From Aliiroseovarius pelagivivens (GTDB lineage: Bacteria; Pseudomonadota; Alphaproteobacteria; Rhodobacterales; Rhodobacteraceae), in assembly GCF_900302485.1 (NCBI RefSeq), contig NZ_OMOI01000001.1, positions 1,922,001 to 1,986,000 on the forward strand: DNA of 64,000 nucleotides, written 5' to 3'. How positions within the stretch are numbered: position 1 is the first letter of the stretch; every line of letters begins with the position of its first letter. Under the pieces are notes generated by a model. The model did not search any database, was not told where the DNA came from, and saw only the letters and a list, made by a program, of their open reading frames with translations. Shown here piece by piece: positions 1-8,216 of this stretch. The translations under genes were made by a program, and so were the position numbers.

Positions 1-852
1 CTCGGGCACTTTCACAGCGCGACGTTCGGCAAAAAAGGCGTGACGCATGGCGGTCGCTTCAGGGCCTGTTTCACATTCGTCGAAAGCGGCGCGCTCTTTG
101 GCGAGACCCGCTTCAAATGGCAAGATTTGCGCAGCTTCGACACAGTTGATGATCTCGGCAACGGACGGCTGCGGATCGTTTTTCTTCTTTTCGCGACGGG
201 CGGCGATCGCGTTTGCGAAACCAACCGCATCTTGCAGGCCTTCAACGCGCTCGCGCGTCGGTCGTGTCTTGGAACCGTCTGCGATCACATTTCGAGCCAT
301 AGCCATAGCAGCGTCGGCGACATCCGCCTCTGCCATCTGATCCACCAGACCAAGATCAAGCGCTTTCTGTGCCGAAATCGGTTTGCCTGTCAGCATCAGA
401 TCCAACGCGGCGGCGGCACCAACGATGCGGGGCACACGTTGTGTTCCACCCCCGCCTGGAAGGACACCCAGCTTCACCTCGGGCAAGCCCAGCTTGGCGC
501 TACGCAACACGACGCGATAATGACAGGCCAACGCCAGTTCAAAGCCACCACCCAGTGCGTTGCCGTGGACAGCTGCGATGGTGGGTTTGGGACTGCTTTC
601 CAGCAAGTCACAGACTTGGGAAAGAATCGGGGTTTCACGCGGGCGTCCAAACTCGCGCACGTCTGCCCCTGCCGGGAAAGTGCGACCTTCTGCGGTCAGC
701 ACAATGGCCTTCACCGCATCATCCGAGATGGCGGACTGAATCTTCTCGGCCAGGCCCGAACGCACTGCGTGGCTTAGGGCATTGACGGGCGGATTCTCGA
801 TTGAGATGACCGCAACAGTGTTTTCGACGCGCAGGGTGACAGGCTCGGACAT
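1..852 (-). CDS. FadJ-like enoyl-CoA hydratase / 3-hydroxyacyl-CoA dehydrogenase, 3' part cut by window edge
   Basis: The first 284 codons of a leftward gene are present; the rest lies outside the window. They form a crotonase fold: oxyanion-hole segment AGADVREF near residue 61, GGGFELAL with Glu105 and LPEVKLG with Glu125, the two expected catalytic glutamates of enoyl-CoA hydratases. The protein continues beyond the usual crotonase core (about 260 residues) with no stop. This fits the fused fatty-acid oxidation protein in which an NAD-binding 3-hydroxyacyl-CoA dehydrogenase follows. Role by family: hydration of 2-enoyl-CoA and oxidation of the product in beta-oxidation. The ATG at 852 is preceded by a GGAGG-like site. 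A single-domain hydratase remains possible because the C-terminus is not visible. Confidence 0.8.
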   Translation of the reverse strand, partial: MSEPVTLRVENTVAVISIENPPVNALSHAVRSGLAEKIQSAISDDAVKAIVLTAEGRTFPAGADVREFGRPRETPILSQVCDLLESSPKPTIAAVHGNALGGGFELALACHYRVVLRSAKLGLPEVKLGVLPGGGGTQRVPRIVGAAAALDLMLTGKPISAQKALDLGLVDQMAEADVADAAMAMARNVIADGSKTRPTRERVEGLQDAVGFANAIAARREKKKNDPQPSVAEIINCVEAAQILPFEAGLAKERAAFDECETGPEATAMRHAFFAERRAVKVPE

Positions 853-980
853 GGTTCCTCCGTGATCAGTTACCCTCAAGGGCCAGAACAGGGGCAGCCT
901 TGTCAATGGCTGATGGTGCCATCAAGCAATCTTTCCCGACCGATTGGTCGGATTTGCCACAAAATGGCATGTGCCCCGGT

Positions 981-1193
981 TCAAATAGGCATATTGTCGA
1001 ACAGGTCGTCTGCATCATCCTGTTCAAGTTCATCCTCGAAACGGCGAATATCTTCGGGAACCGGTAAGCCCAACTTGTCCAGCTCCGCGATCTTCTCGCG
1101 CAGTTGTTCTTGCAATACGTGACGGTCTTCGGGCCGTTTCGCAATCTCATCCAAGATCAAACTGATCGAGGCTTTAAGCTCTTCAAACGCCAT
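981..1193 (-). CDS. Small conserved-looking acidic protein, function unknown
   Basis: A 70-residue protein starting MAFEELK and ending DNMPI. It is almost entirely helical in character, rich in Glu, Asp and Leu, with an Asp/Glu cluster near the C-terminus, and has no Cys, signal peptide or membrane segment. The start is chosen because AAAGGAGAGG lies just upstream of the ATG at 1193. It sits downstream of the DksA-like gene in the same direction with an 82-bp gap, so it may share its transcript. I do not recognise the family; a small coiled-coil regulator or adaptor would fit the composition, but nothing shows it. Confidence 0.6.
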   Translation of the reverse strand: MAFEELKASISLILDEIAKRPEDRHVLQEQLREKIAELDKLGLPVPEDIRRFEDELEQDDADDLFDNMPI

Positions 1194-1275
1194 TGCGTCC
1201 TCTCCTTTATGGCAATCAGATGGGCCGATCCCATCTGAAAATCTTTCGCTGTCCCTCCACTGACGGCGACAGCCC

Positions 1276-1602
1276 TTAAACGTGCTTGGCTGCGCAATCG
1301 CGGCAGAACGGTGTATGCGGCAATACACTCAGCCGCTCGGGCGAGATTTCATTCCCACACTCGACACAATAGCCGAATTCACCCTCATCCATCCGGACAA
1401 ATGCAGCCTTAATCTGGGCGATTTCGGTCTGACCGGAGTTCCCGAGCCCTTCCAAAACCTCATCTTCTTCCCGCTCAACAGCCAATTCTTCCCAGTCTTT
1501 CGATTGGTGGCTGTCCAGTTCGTCTTCAATCTCGTGAAGACGCTTATCCAACTCTTTCATCCGCGCGTTCAGAATGTCGCGATACCTGTTCACATCTACC
1601 AT
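1276..1602 (-). CDS. DksA/TraR-type C4 zinc-finger protein
   Basis: 108 residues. The N-terminal 60 are a charged helical segment, followed by a C-terminal zinc finger with Cys79, Cys82, Cys100 and Cys103 (CVEC...CRDC), the hallmark of the DksA/TraR family. Family members bind the secondary channel of RNA polymerase and adjust promoter responses to ppGpp and nutrient state. It is shorter than E. coli DksA (about 150 residues), closer to the short DksA-like group. The ATG at 1602 has an AAAGGAG site upstream; an in-frame ATG at 1650 would add 16 residues without a good site. It lies behind the SpoA-domain gene, same strand, after a 74-bp gap. Confidence 0.85.
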   Translation of the reverse strand: MVDVNRYRDILNARMKELDKRLHEIEDELDSHQSKDWEELAVEREEDEVLEGLGNSGQTEIAQIKAAFVRMDEGEFGYCVECGNEISPERLSVLPHTPFCRDCAAKHV

Positions 1603-1676
1603 AGCATTCTCCTTTGTCGCGATTTTGAGCCGTGACGGGGAGTTCTGCATTGATGCAGGTCAAGCAAATCTAGGCT

Positions 1677-2663
1677 TTAGGGCTCTGGCTTGTTTTCCTG
1701 AACCGGTGACGCCGTCATCGTTTCGGTCGATGCCGTCACAGTTGCCCTGGCAACCTGTTCAGGCAAGACAGGCGCGACAAGGGGATCGGTGGCCGGGCCA
1801 ATACGCAGGGCACGCTGTCCTGACATTCTTCCTAACCGGCAGATCGTCACGATCTCATCATCAGAGTCCAAAAGCTCCACCTGTCCCATCGCTTGAATCG
1901 GTACGGGGATCATCATTCCGACCTCAAACTTCGCCACATCCGTTACAGGGAGATGTACCTGATGCAAAACCGCACGTAGTTCCGCCCGGCAGGTCAACGC
2001 CACATCCGTGATCGTATGATCGGGCGTATCACCATCGTTCGCTTGGGTTTGCTTTGCTTTGGCTGAGACGTCGCTGGGAAGGATCAATGTCAGCACACCT
2101 TGCTTCGTGCCATTTGCCAGATCCAGATCAGCCCGAAAGGCGCGATAAAAGACATTCTCCAATGTCAGCGAGATCACCTGTGGATCCATGATCGGCAAAG
2201 CATAGCGATAACCGGACACATGCGGAATGATATCCAGTTTCGCGCCATGCGCCTCAACCTCGAAACACTCCAACAGGCGATCAACGAAATCGGCGCAAAT
2301 AGCCGCGTCCGTGCGTGTAGGAGGACGATCCGCAACCGTGGCTGAAGACACACTGCCAATGGTTTGGGCCTCAACCAGCCCGGCCATTAGGCTGCGGTCC
2401 AAAACGGCCATGCCAAAGCTGCTCTCTGGTCCCTCGACCAGACACAGAAGAGCGTGTTCAGGCAGATCGCCCAACACCTCATCCAACACCGCCTTGTTTT
2501 CTTCGATAGACTGCACCGCGATCGAAACGTTCGCCACATCCTGCCCGGCACGCCGAAGCGCGTTGCCTAAAGCGCCTGTTGCAGACAACCGCGGAATACC
2601 CGATGAAGGCTGCCCTGCCCCGGCTTTGCGTCGCAGCACGCTGAGAATGTCTAGATCGGCCAT
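1677..2663 (-). CDS. FliM/FliN-like protein with C-terminal SpoA domain
   Basis: 328 residues from the ATG at 2663 (MADLDILSV); an upstream ATG at 2705 would add 14 residues. Residues from about 240 to 305 show the SpoA signature: a hydrophobic stretch with PVPIQAMGQVELLDS, then CRLGRMSGQRALRIG. The central part resembles the FliM middle region loosely, and the tail is Thr/Pro-rich. SpoA domains build flagellar C-rings and type III secretion sorting platforms. No other flagellar or secretion gene is in the window, so this is an orphan copy. It follows the symporter-type kinase gene by 45 bp on the same strand, suggesting co-transcription. Direct role unknown. Confidence 0.65.
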   Translation of the reverse strand: MADLDILSVLRRKAGAGQPSSGIPRLSATGALGNALRRAGQDVANVSIAVQSIEENKAVLDEVLGDLPEHALLCLVEGPESSFGMAVLDRSLMAGLVEAQTIGSVSSATVADRPPTRTDAAICADFVDRLLECFEVEAHGAKLDIIPHVSGYRYALPIMDPQVISLTLENVFYRAFRADLDLANGTKQGVLTLILPSDVSAKAKQTQANDGDTPDHTITDVALTCRAELRAVLHQVHLPVTDVAKFEVGMMIPVPIQAMGQVELLDSDDEIVTICRLGRMSGQRALRIGPATDPLVAPVLPEQVARATVTASTETMTASPVQENKPEP

Positions 2664-2708
2664 GTTTGTTCCAAACGATAGATCGCTTCGACACTGCCAA
2701 GACAAGGT

Positions 2709-5447
2709 TTACAAATGATTGACGCCTGCACCCGAAGCACGGCCAAATGTGGATGGGCTGCTTACGGGGAGGGTAACGCGAAACGCTGCACCGCTTTGAC
2801 CAGGCAAATACGTAATGGACCCATCCAACTTGTCCATGATCTCCCGGCAGATGGCCAACCCGAGGCCCGCACCGCCAGCGGCTGCCTGATCAGACAGGCG
2901 CGAGAACTTCTCAAAAATCATGGTTTGGCTTTCCAACGGCACACCGCTGCCATTGTCGACAAAATCTACCTGCAACTGCCCCCCGCGTTGCCGCACTCGG
3001 ATCGCCAACCGTTTGCCGTTCGCGTCACAGTATTTCGCAGCATTTGAAATCAGGTTGATAAACACCTGCGCCAACCTGTCCGTATCCGTATACAGCGCAA
3101 TCCCCTCATCCGAGCGATTACGGTGGATATGCATTTCTTCCTGATCGATGACCGAGCTTGTGGCCGCAATTGCCCGGTCCAGCACCTCGCGCACGACTTC
3201 GCGCCTCGGGTACAGCTGCACCTGACCGTTCTCCAGCACGCTGAGGTCCAGCAGATCGTCCAGAAGTCGTGTCAAACGAACGCTTTCATCGTGGATAATC
3301 GAGGCGTGGCGCGCAGCGGCTTCGGGATTATCGGAACCGCCATCGCGTAAGATCTCGGAAAACGCTCGGATTGAGGTCATCGGGGTGCGGAGTTCGTGGC
3401 TGATCTGACTAAGAAACGCATCCTTCTGGATCGACAGTTGAGTCAGCTTCTCGTTCACCTCTGACAACTGGCGCGCGGTGGTGGTCAGTTCAAGCTGCTT
3501 GGCTTCCATCAGCGACGTCTGTTCGAGCATTTGCTGGGTTTCGTCCGCCACGGCCAAAAGATCATCGACAGAGACGGTCGCTCCACCCAAAATCTGCGCG
3601 ATCATGGCGTGCGCGGTTGCGGTTCCGACAAGCCCGGACAACTCCCGCTCCAATCGCCCGATGAAATCCGGTGTCGTATCAGGCAGATAGCCCTGCTTGC
3701 CCTGTTGTTCGGCTTGCGCTTGGAACCACGCCTGCGCCTGGTCCGATCCCATGATCTGTTGCGCCATAACCAGAAGATCTTCCGATGTCGCCGCGTTGAA
3801 ACTGTGTCCCCGAGTGGGGCCAGAGTTGTCCAGCACATTTACAAACTGGGCAGCTTGCAATCGCTCCAACGGGCTGGGAAAGGATAGGAGCGAGATCAGG
3901 ACGAATACTGCGCAGTTCAGGATTATTGACCAAAACAACGCATGTACAACTGGGTCCAAACCATCCACGCCAAACAGGGCTTGTGGGCGCAACGCTTCGA
4001 TCCCCCATGGGCCATGGGCAAGCATAGAAGCGCTCATCACGCCTGCTTCTCCGAAGCTGGGCAGGAAGAGTGTATAGGCCCAGATCGCAAAGCCTGTAAT
4101 CAATCCGGCAACAGCACCACTTCGCGAAGCGCCGCGCCAGAACAATCCGCCCGCCATCGCAGGTAGCACCTGCGCGACCCCTGCAAATGAGATCAGTCCG
4201 ATTGCAGCCAGCGCCGATCCGCCGCCCGAAATACGATAATAGAAGTAGCCCAGCGCAAGGATGCCCACGATGGACAACCGGCGTGCGGTGAGCAGTATCC
4301 GGCGAACGTCGCCATATTCAGATGCGCCGGCCCCAAGCCGTGTCGATAGCCAGATGGGCATGATGATGTGGTTTGACACCATCGTTGACAGAGCAATCGA
4401 TGCAACAATCACCATAGACGTCGCCGAGCTGAATCCTCCGAGGAAGGACAGCATCGCCAGCCCATCCTGTTCAAAATAAAGCGGCAGAGTCAAAACGAAC
4501 AGGTCCGGGTTTTCCCCCTTCGGCAAAATCGACAGCCCCACGACCGCGATGGGGATGACGAAAAGGCTCATCAGGAACAGGTAAAGCGGAAACGCCCACG
4601 ATGCCGTGGCCAGTTGGCGTTCGTCGACATTCTCGACCACCAACACCTGAAACATACGCGGAAGGGTCAGGAACGCCGCTGCAGACAGGAAGGTCAGACC
4701 AACCCAGCGCCCACCTTGCAAGGTCCAAGCGCCTTCAGGGGCAGCCTGAATGGCTTGATCCATCGCAGCGGCAATGCCTTGCGGCCCACCACCAATACCC
4801 CAGACCACAAAGATCCCCACCGCCAGAAGCGCCACCAGCTTCACGACAGCCTCGACCGCGATCGCGGTGACAACGCCGTGATGGCGTTCGTTTACATCAA
4901 GGTTTCGTGTCCCGAAGAGGATCGTAAACAGGGCCAGCCCCCCGGCCACCCAAATGGCCGTCTGCTCAAGATCCGGAATGACCCAGCCTGCGGATCTGTC
5001 GCGGGCAAAGACCGCGAAAGACAAGGTTACGGATTGAAGCTGCAGCGCGATATAGGGCGTGGTGCCGATCACGGCGATCAAGGTAACAAGCACCCCCAGC
5101 AGGTTCGACTTGCCATAGCGAGACGATACAAGGTCGGCGATCGAGGTGACGCGTTGGCTACGCCCCACCCGAACAAGCTTGCGCAGAAACCACCACCAGC
5201 CGATCATCACCAAGGTCGGCCCGAGATAGATGGTGACATATTCCAACCCCGACCGGGCGGCGTTTCCTACAGCGCCATAGAATGTCCACGCTGTACAATA
5301 GACCGACAGGGATAGCGTGTAGATCATTGGAGACGATAGGAACCGTACCTTGCTGCGTCGTGCGCGCTTGTCGGCAACAAACGCCACAAGAAACAGCATG
5401 ATCACATAAAGAAGGCAGACCCCGACAAGCGTGTTGAATGTCAGCAT
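2709..5447 (-). CDS. Sodium:solute-symporter-like sensor histidine kinase (CrbS/CbrA type)
   Basis: 912 residues in one chain. Residues 1-525 form a multi-pass membrane domain of the sodium:solute symporter family. Residues about 555-625 match the position of a STAC-type linker, followed by a helical stretch. HisKA follows with SHELRTP (His684), then an HATPase domain with the N-box around 798-806, DNGSG near 831 and GAGLGLAI near 859. Family knowledge: CrbS/CrbR and CbrA/CbrB systems couple acetate or amino-acid availability to gene expression. Its start overlaps the stop of the small membrane protein gene by one base (TGATG), and the response regulator gene lies just upstream, so the three form one operon. 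The ligand cannot be read from sequence. Confidence 0.9.
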   Translation of the reverse strand: MLTFNTLVGVCLLYVIMLFLVAFVADKRARRSKVRFLSSPMIYTLSLSVYCTAWTFYGAVGNAARSGLEYVTIYLGPTLVMIGWWWFLRKLVRVGRSQRVTSIADLVSSRYGKSNLLGVLVTLIAVIGTTPYIALQLQSVTLSFAVFARDRSAGWVIPDLEQTAIWVAGGLALFTILFGTRNLDVNERHHGVVTAIAVEAVVKLVALLAVGIFVVWGIGGGPQGIAAAMDQAIQAAPEGAWTLQGGRWVGLTFLSAAAFLTLPRMFQVLVVENVDERQLATASWAFPLYLFLMSLFVIPIAVVGLSILPKGENPDLFVLTLPLYFEQDGLAMLSFLGGFSSATSMVIVASIALSTMVSNHIIMPIWLSTRLGAGASEYGDVRRILLTARRLSIVGILALGYFYYRISGGGSALAAIGLISFAGVAQVLPAMAGGLFWRGASRSGAVAGLITGFAIWAYTLFLPSFGEAGVMSASMLAHGPWGIEALRPQALFGVDGLDPVVHALFWSIILNCAVFVLISLLSFPSPLERLQAAQFVNVLDNSGPTRGHSFNAATSEDLLVMAQQIMGSDQAQAWFQAQAEQQGKQGYLPDTTPDFIGRLERELSGLVGTATAHAMIAQILGGATVSVDDLLAVADETQQMLEQTSLMEAKQLELTTTARQLSEVNEKLTQLSIQKDAFLSQISHELRTPMTSIRAFSEILRDGGSDNPEAAARHASIIHDESVRLTRLLDDLLDLSVLENGQVQLYPRREVVREVLDRAIAATSSVIDQEEMHIHRNRSDEGIALYTDTDRLAQVFINLISNAAKYCDANGKRLAIRVRQRGGQLQVDFVDNGSGVPLESQTMIFEKFSRLSDQAAAGGAGLGLAICREIMDKLDGSITYLPGQSGAAFRVTLPVSSPSTFGRASGAGVNHL

Positions 5448-5740
5448 CAGCGGGTCCCTGTGGGATCGTCGGACGATGAAGTCGGCTCGGACTGTGACCC
5501 ACCAGACCGTTGCGCCGCATCACGCCCAAGGTGGCGGGCAAGGATCAGCGCAGACAGGATCAAACCGAACCAAGCGGAAAAAACATACGCGAGGCGCACA
5601 TTTCCGATTGCCCCTCCGACCATCAGGGGCAGAAGGAACAGGACGACGCCTAGCAACGGTAGCAGCCGCGCAGCATCCTCGATCCGGCGCCTGCGATAGC
5701 TTTGACGTGCAAGGAATAGGGGTTCACGCGGAGACCTCAT
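5447..5740 (-). CDS. Small two-helix membrane protein in the kinase operon
   Basis: 97 residues. There are two hydrophobic segments, about 26-43 and 49-68, flanked by Arg-rich stretches, and a Ser/Asp-rich C-terminal tail. It sits between the response regulator (6-bp gap) and the symporter-like kinase (one-base overlap), so it is translationally coupled to the kinase. True SSS acetate or amino-acid transporters are often encoded with small two-helix proteins, and this one occupies the same relative place. That analogy suggests a partner of the kinase's membrane domain, but I cannot assign a named family. Confidence 0.7.
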   Translation of the reverse strand: MRSPREPLFLARQSYRRRRIEDAARLLPLLGVVLFLLPLMVGGAIGNVRLAYVFSAWFGLILSALILARHLGRDAAQRSGGSQSEPTSSSDDPTGTR

Positions 5741-5746
5741 GCGCGG

Positions 5747-6115
5747 TCAGCCCCCAACCAACTCGCGTAAGTTTGTCAGCATTTCGGAATTCGAAAAGGG
5801 TTTGGTCATAAACCTGTTTACACCCAGCCGCTCGGCCAGTTCGCGGTCAGTCTTCTGACCACGTGCGGTCAGCATCAGAACGGGAAGCGCGCGGGTGTCA
5901 TCGGCGCTGCGCAAATCCTGCAAGATGTCATATCCCGACTTTCCGGGCAGCATCACATCAAGGATCAGAACATCGGGCTTGGCGTCACGCACGGCTTGCA
6001 CAGCAGTGGTCCCGCTGGCATGGGTTGAAACCCTCCAACCATCGCGGCTTAGGATGAAGCTGATGGCCTCGGCGATATTCGGTTCATCTTCGATGACCAG
6101 CACCTGTCTTGTCAT
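5747..6115 (-). CDS. Single-domain response regulator (CheY-like)
   Basis: 122 residues, a receiver domain only. Acidic residues near position 10, phospho-acceptor Asp53 (LILDVMLPG), Thr83 (LTARG) and Lys105 (MTKPFS) are all present. There is no DNA-binding output domain, unlike CrbR or CbrB, which carry HTH or NtrC-type outputs, so the signal probably passes to another protein. The ATG at 6115 has a GGGGAGGGG-rich site upstream. It is first in an operon with the small membrane protein and the symporter-like histidine kinase, its likely phosphodonor. Confidence 0.9.
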   Translation of the reverse strand: MTRQVLVIEDEPNIAEAISFILSRDGWRVSTHASGTTAVQAVRDAKPDVLILDVMLPGKSGYDILQDLRSADDTRALPVLMLTARGQKTDRELAERLGVNRFMTKPFSNSEMLTNLRELVGG

Positions 6116-6239
6116 AAGCCCCTCCCCCGAAATGCAGCGTTTCAGCACCGTCCAGCGACTATCGCCAAGATCATTGCTGCAATCAAGTAAAACACGCCAC
6201 CAAGGCAAAGAAGCATTGCTTGCCAAAAGGTTGAAAAGA

Positions 6240-7580
6240 TCAACCGGCTGAAAGGATTGTCGCCTCTCGGCGCGCAGCACAATCAGTCCGCGGGCACACT
6301 CGACATGTGGATCCGACCTCGATCGGGGTCGCATGGGACAAAGCTTCACCATCCAGCGTGTCATCGAGTTCGCGGATCAGCATATATGCTTCATGCGCGG
6401 GGGGATGATCAAAGGACAACGCATCACGCTGTACGCATACTGCCTGACAAACGTGGCGGCGACGTGCGCCACCGGGTTGACGGACCACAGCGCGCATCGG
6501 CTTTTCTGGCTGAGCAAGCGCTTGAAACAAAGGCCAGTAAGGACAGGCCGCGCCAAACCGCGGCAGTGCGAAGCCCTGCACGGCCTTGCGCAACACCAAT
6601 GCGCCTGCACCGTCGCAGCTGATCAAGCCCGCCACCGTTCCGCCTGATGTCGGTGGCAAAAAGGCGATGCGACGCATGACAGGAGGCAAAGACTGCCGAA
6701 ATTTACGCGCCAAAGCCGCTGGATCCCAGCCAAGCGCCTCGCGCGCGGCCTGAAATTCTTGCATGGGCATGGCTTCCGCATCCTCAACATATTGCGACAG
6801 GAATTGTCGCGCCATGTCCTGCGCCTCGCGCGAGGTCAGGGCCGCACTTTGAGCAATCACCGTCGCAATGGCCTGATCGCGAGAGCTTCCCTTCCAGATT
6901 GCCGGGTTTTCGAGGTCCGGAAAGAAATGGTCGTGAACGTCTAGAAAAGTGGCCAGCTCTTCTGCTGGTCCGATTGGCACAACCTCTTCGCTGCTGCCTG
7001 CGTCCAAGAACTCGACCAACCCTTGCGCTGCAGTGGACAAACGCATCCCCTCATCACGCATGTTCCGCAGAAACCTGTCCTGCCACTCTTGATCAACCTC
7101 GCCCCCACCTGACAGGATGGCGGCCGTCGACCGGATTGCCGTCACCGCCGAGATCACTTCGTGCAAAGACGCCGCCAGCTCTGGGTCGTGGGTCAGGCGG
7201 TCAGACAAAGCCTCCACCATCTGTTCAAGCTCTTGGATACGTTGGTTCTGCGCCATGACCAAAGACGCCCAGCCGGGGAACCGGCCCGCAAAATCTTCTG
7301 ACCGGTCCAGTTCAGCCTGCGCTTGTGGCAGTCGTTTGTCCGCCTCGCTCAGAGCGCCAAGAAGCGCCGCTTCGGCCCCCTCGGCCAGCACTGCGGGGTC
7401 GATCTTCAGCGCCTTCGCGATCGCATCCAGCAAGCTGTCCCCAACCCGACGGCGGTTATGCTCGATCAGGTTCAGATAGGCCGCCGAAATCCCCACATCT
7501 CTAGCCAGCGCAGATTGTTTCAAGCCCTGCACAAGCCGGCGCTCGCGAATTCGGCTTCCCGTCAGTCTGGAATGCGGCAT
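6240..7580 (-). CDS. XRE-family regulator of the ScfR (short-chain fatty acyl-CoA regulator) type
   Basis: 446 residues. An N-terminal XRE helix-turn-helix (about 7-62) has the typical SAAYLNLIEHNRR recognition region. The C-terminal part contains CDGAGALVLRK and ends with CRVCPRTDC, a Cys cluster characteristic of the ScfR/DUF2083 group. Family members such as RamB and PccR control acetate, propionate and glyoxylate metabolism in response to acyl-CoA. Residues about 138-193 unexpectedly resemble a histidine-kinase dimerisation hairpin with a His at position 140 (see findings). It stands alone, with a candidate operator about 75 bp upstream of the start. The neighbouring acyl-CoA ligase and FadJ-like genes fit a short-chain acid role. 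Confidence 0.82.
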   Translation of the reverse strand: MPHSRLTGSRIRERRLVQGLKQSALARDVGISAAYLNLIEHNRRRVGDSLLDAIAKALKIDPAVLAEGAEAALLGALSEADKRLPQAQAELDRSEDFAGRFPGWASLVMAQNQRIQELEQMVEALSDRLTHDPELAASLHEVISAVTAIRSTAAILSGGGEVDQEWQDRFLRNMRDEGMRLSTAAQGLVEFLDAGSSEEVVPIGPAEELATFLDVHDHFFPDLENPAIWKGSSRDQAIATVIAQSAALTSREAQDMARQFLSQYVEDAEAMPMQEFQAAREALGWDPAALARKFRQSLPPVMRRIAFLPPTSGGTVAGLISCDGAGALVLRKAVQGFALPRFGAACPYWPLFQALAQPEKPMRAVVRQPGGARRRHVCQAVCVQRDALSFDHPPAHEAYMLIRELDDTLDGEALSHATPIEVGSTCRVCPRTDCAARREATILSAG

Positions 7581-7878
7581 GCAGCAGTCAACTTTCTTTG
7601 CGTTGGCGGGATCTCACCGGTGTTTTCAGATCACACCGCGCAAGGCCAATCCTGTTTACAAAAAGATCAGGCCTTTGTAACGCCTTAACAAGCTTTTTTC
7701 AAAGGCGATCATACTTTCAGGGACACATTAACAAGCTGTTCAGTAGTGCCGCTACCGCGTCACTTTGACAAATTGGCAAAATCCCGCCGGGTTCTGGCCG
7801 GAATGCGCTAGCAAGTTCCCTTGACCTTCCAATCCCCTAGAAGGAGTATGAAAACAGCCTTTCATCCTGGAGGATAAC
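7581..7878. other. Divergent intergenic region between ScfR-like gene and lipoprotein gene
   Basis: About 300 bp with no convincing gene. It holds the inverted repeat at 7655-7680 and further short TTTGT/ACAAA-like words. A TTGACA hexamer at 7765-7770 has no clear -10 partner. The ribosome-binding site of the lipoprotein gene is CTGGAGG at 7867-7873. Confidence 0.6.
7655..7680. promoter_or_regulatory. Inverted repeat upstream of the ScfR-like gene, candidate operator
   Basis: TTACAAA (7656-7662) and TTTGTAA (7674-7680) form a perfect 7-bp inverted repeat with an 11-bp spacer, about 75 bp upstream of the ScfR-like start at 7580. ScfR-type regulators such as RamB and PccR are reported to bind short motifs resembling TTTGCAAA; the left arm extended by one base reads TTTACAAA. 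An autoregulatory site is an inference. The repeat could also serve the rightward lipoprotein gene. Confidence 0.35.
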
Positions 7879-8163
7879 ATGAAGAAATCCGTATTGACCC
7901 TCGCGTGTGTGGCATCGCTGGCGCTGACCGCCTGCATGAGCCGCCCGCTGACCGATCAAGAAAGAACCATCATCGGCGGTGTCGCTGGTATCGGCGCAGG
8001 CCTGATCACCGCCAACGCCATTGGTGCCAACAAGAACTGGACGGTTCTGACCACGCTGGCCGGCGCTGCTGCCGGGATCATGGTTGCCCGCAACTATCAC
8101 ACCAACATGTGCGCCTATTCAAATGGCGACGGGACCTATCGCGAGGCCCCCTGCCCGGTCTGA
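7879..8163 (+). CDS. Small lipoprotein with glycine-zipper-like segment
   Basis: 94 residues. A short signal peptide ends in the lipobox LTAC with Cys19, so the mature protein should be lipid-anchored. Residues about 33-50 are Gly/Ala/Ile-rich with GxxxG spacing (IGGVAGIGAGLITANAIG), and a second such stretch occurs at about 60-70, like glycine-zipper outer-membrane lipoproteins. Two further Cys residues near the C-terminus could form a disulfide. A strong SD (GGAGG) precedes the ATG and a terminator follows at once, so it is monocistronic. Function unknown; envelope stability is the usual guess for this type. Confidence 0.8.
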   Translation: MKKSVLTLACVASLALTACMSRPLTDQERTIIGGVAGIGAGLITANAIGANKNWTVLTTLAGAAAGIMVARNYHTNMCAYSNGDGTYREAPCPV

Positions 8164-8185
8164 TACAGGCACAGCAAAATGTAAC

Positions 8186-8216
8186 AAGGCGCGCTGGAGA
8201 CAGCGCGCCTTTTTTC
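8186..8216 (+). terminator. Rho-independent terminator of the lipoprotein gene
   Basis: A perfect 10-bp stem, AAGGCGCGCT with AGCGCGCCTT, has a six-base loop and is followed by a T run to 8215. It starts 22 bp after the lipoprotein stop. It abuts the stop of the convergent acyl-CoA ligase gene and may act weakly in that direction too. Confidence 0.9.

Noticed and set aside
7765..7793. TTGACA as the -35 box of the lipoprotein promoter
   Set aside because: No acceptable -10 hexamer occurs 16-18 bases downstream.
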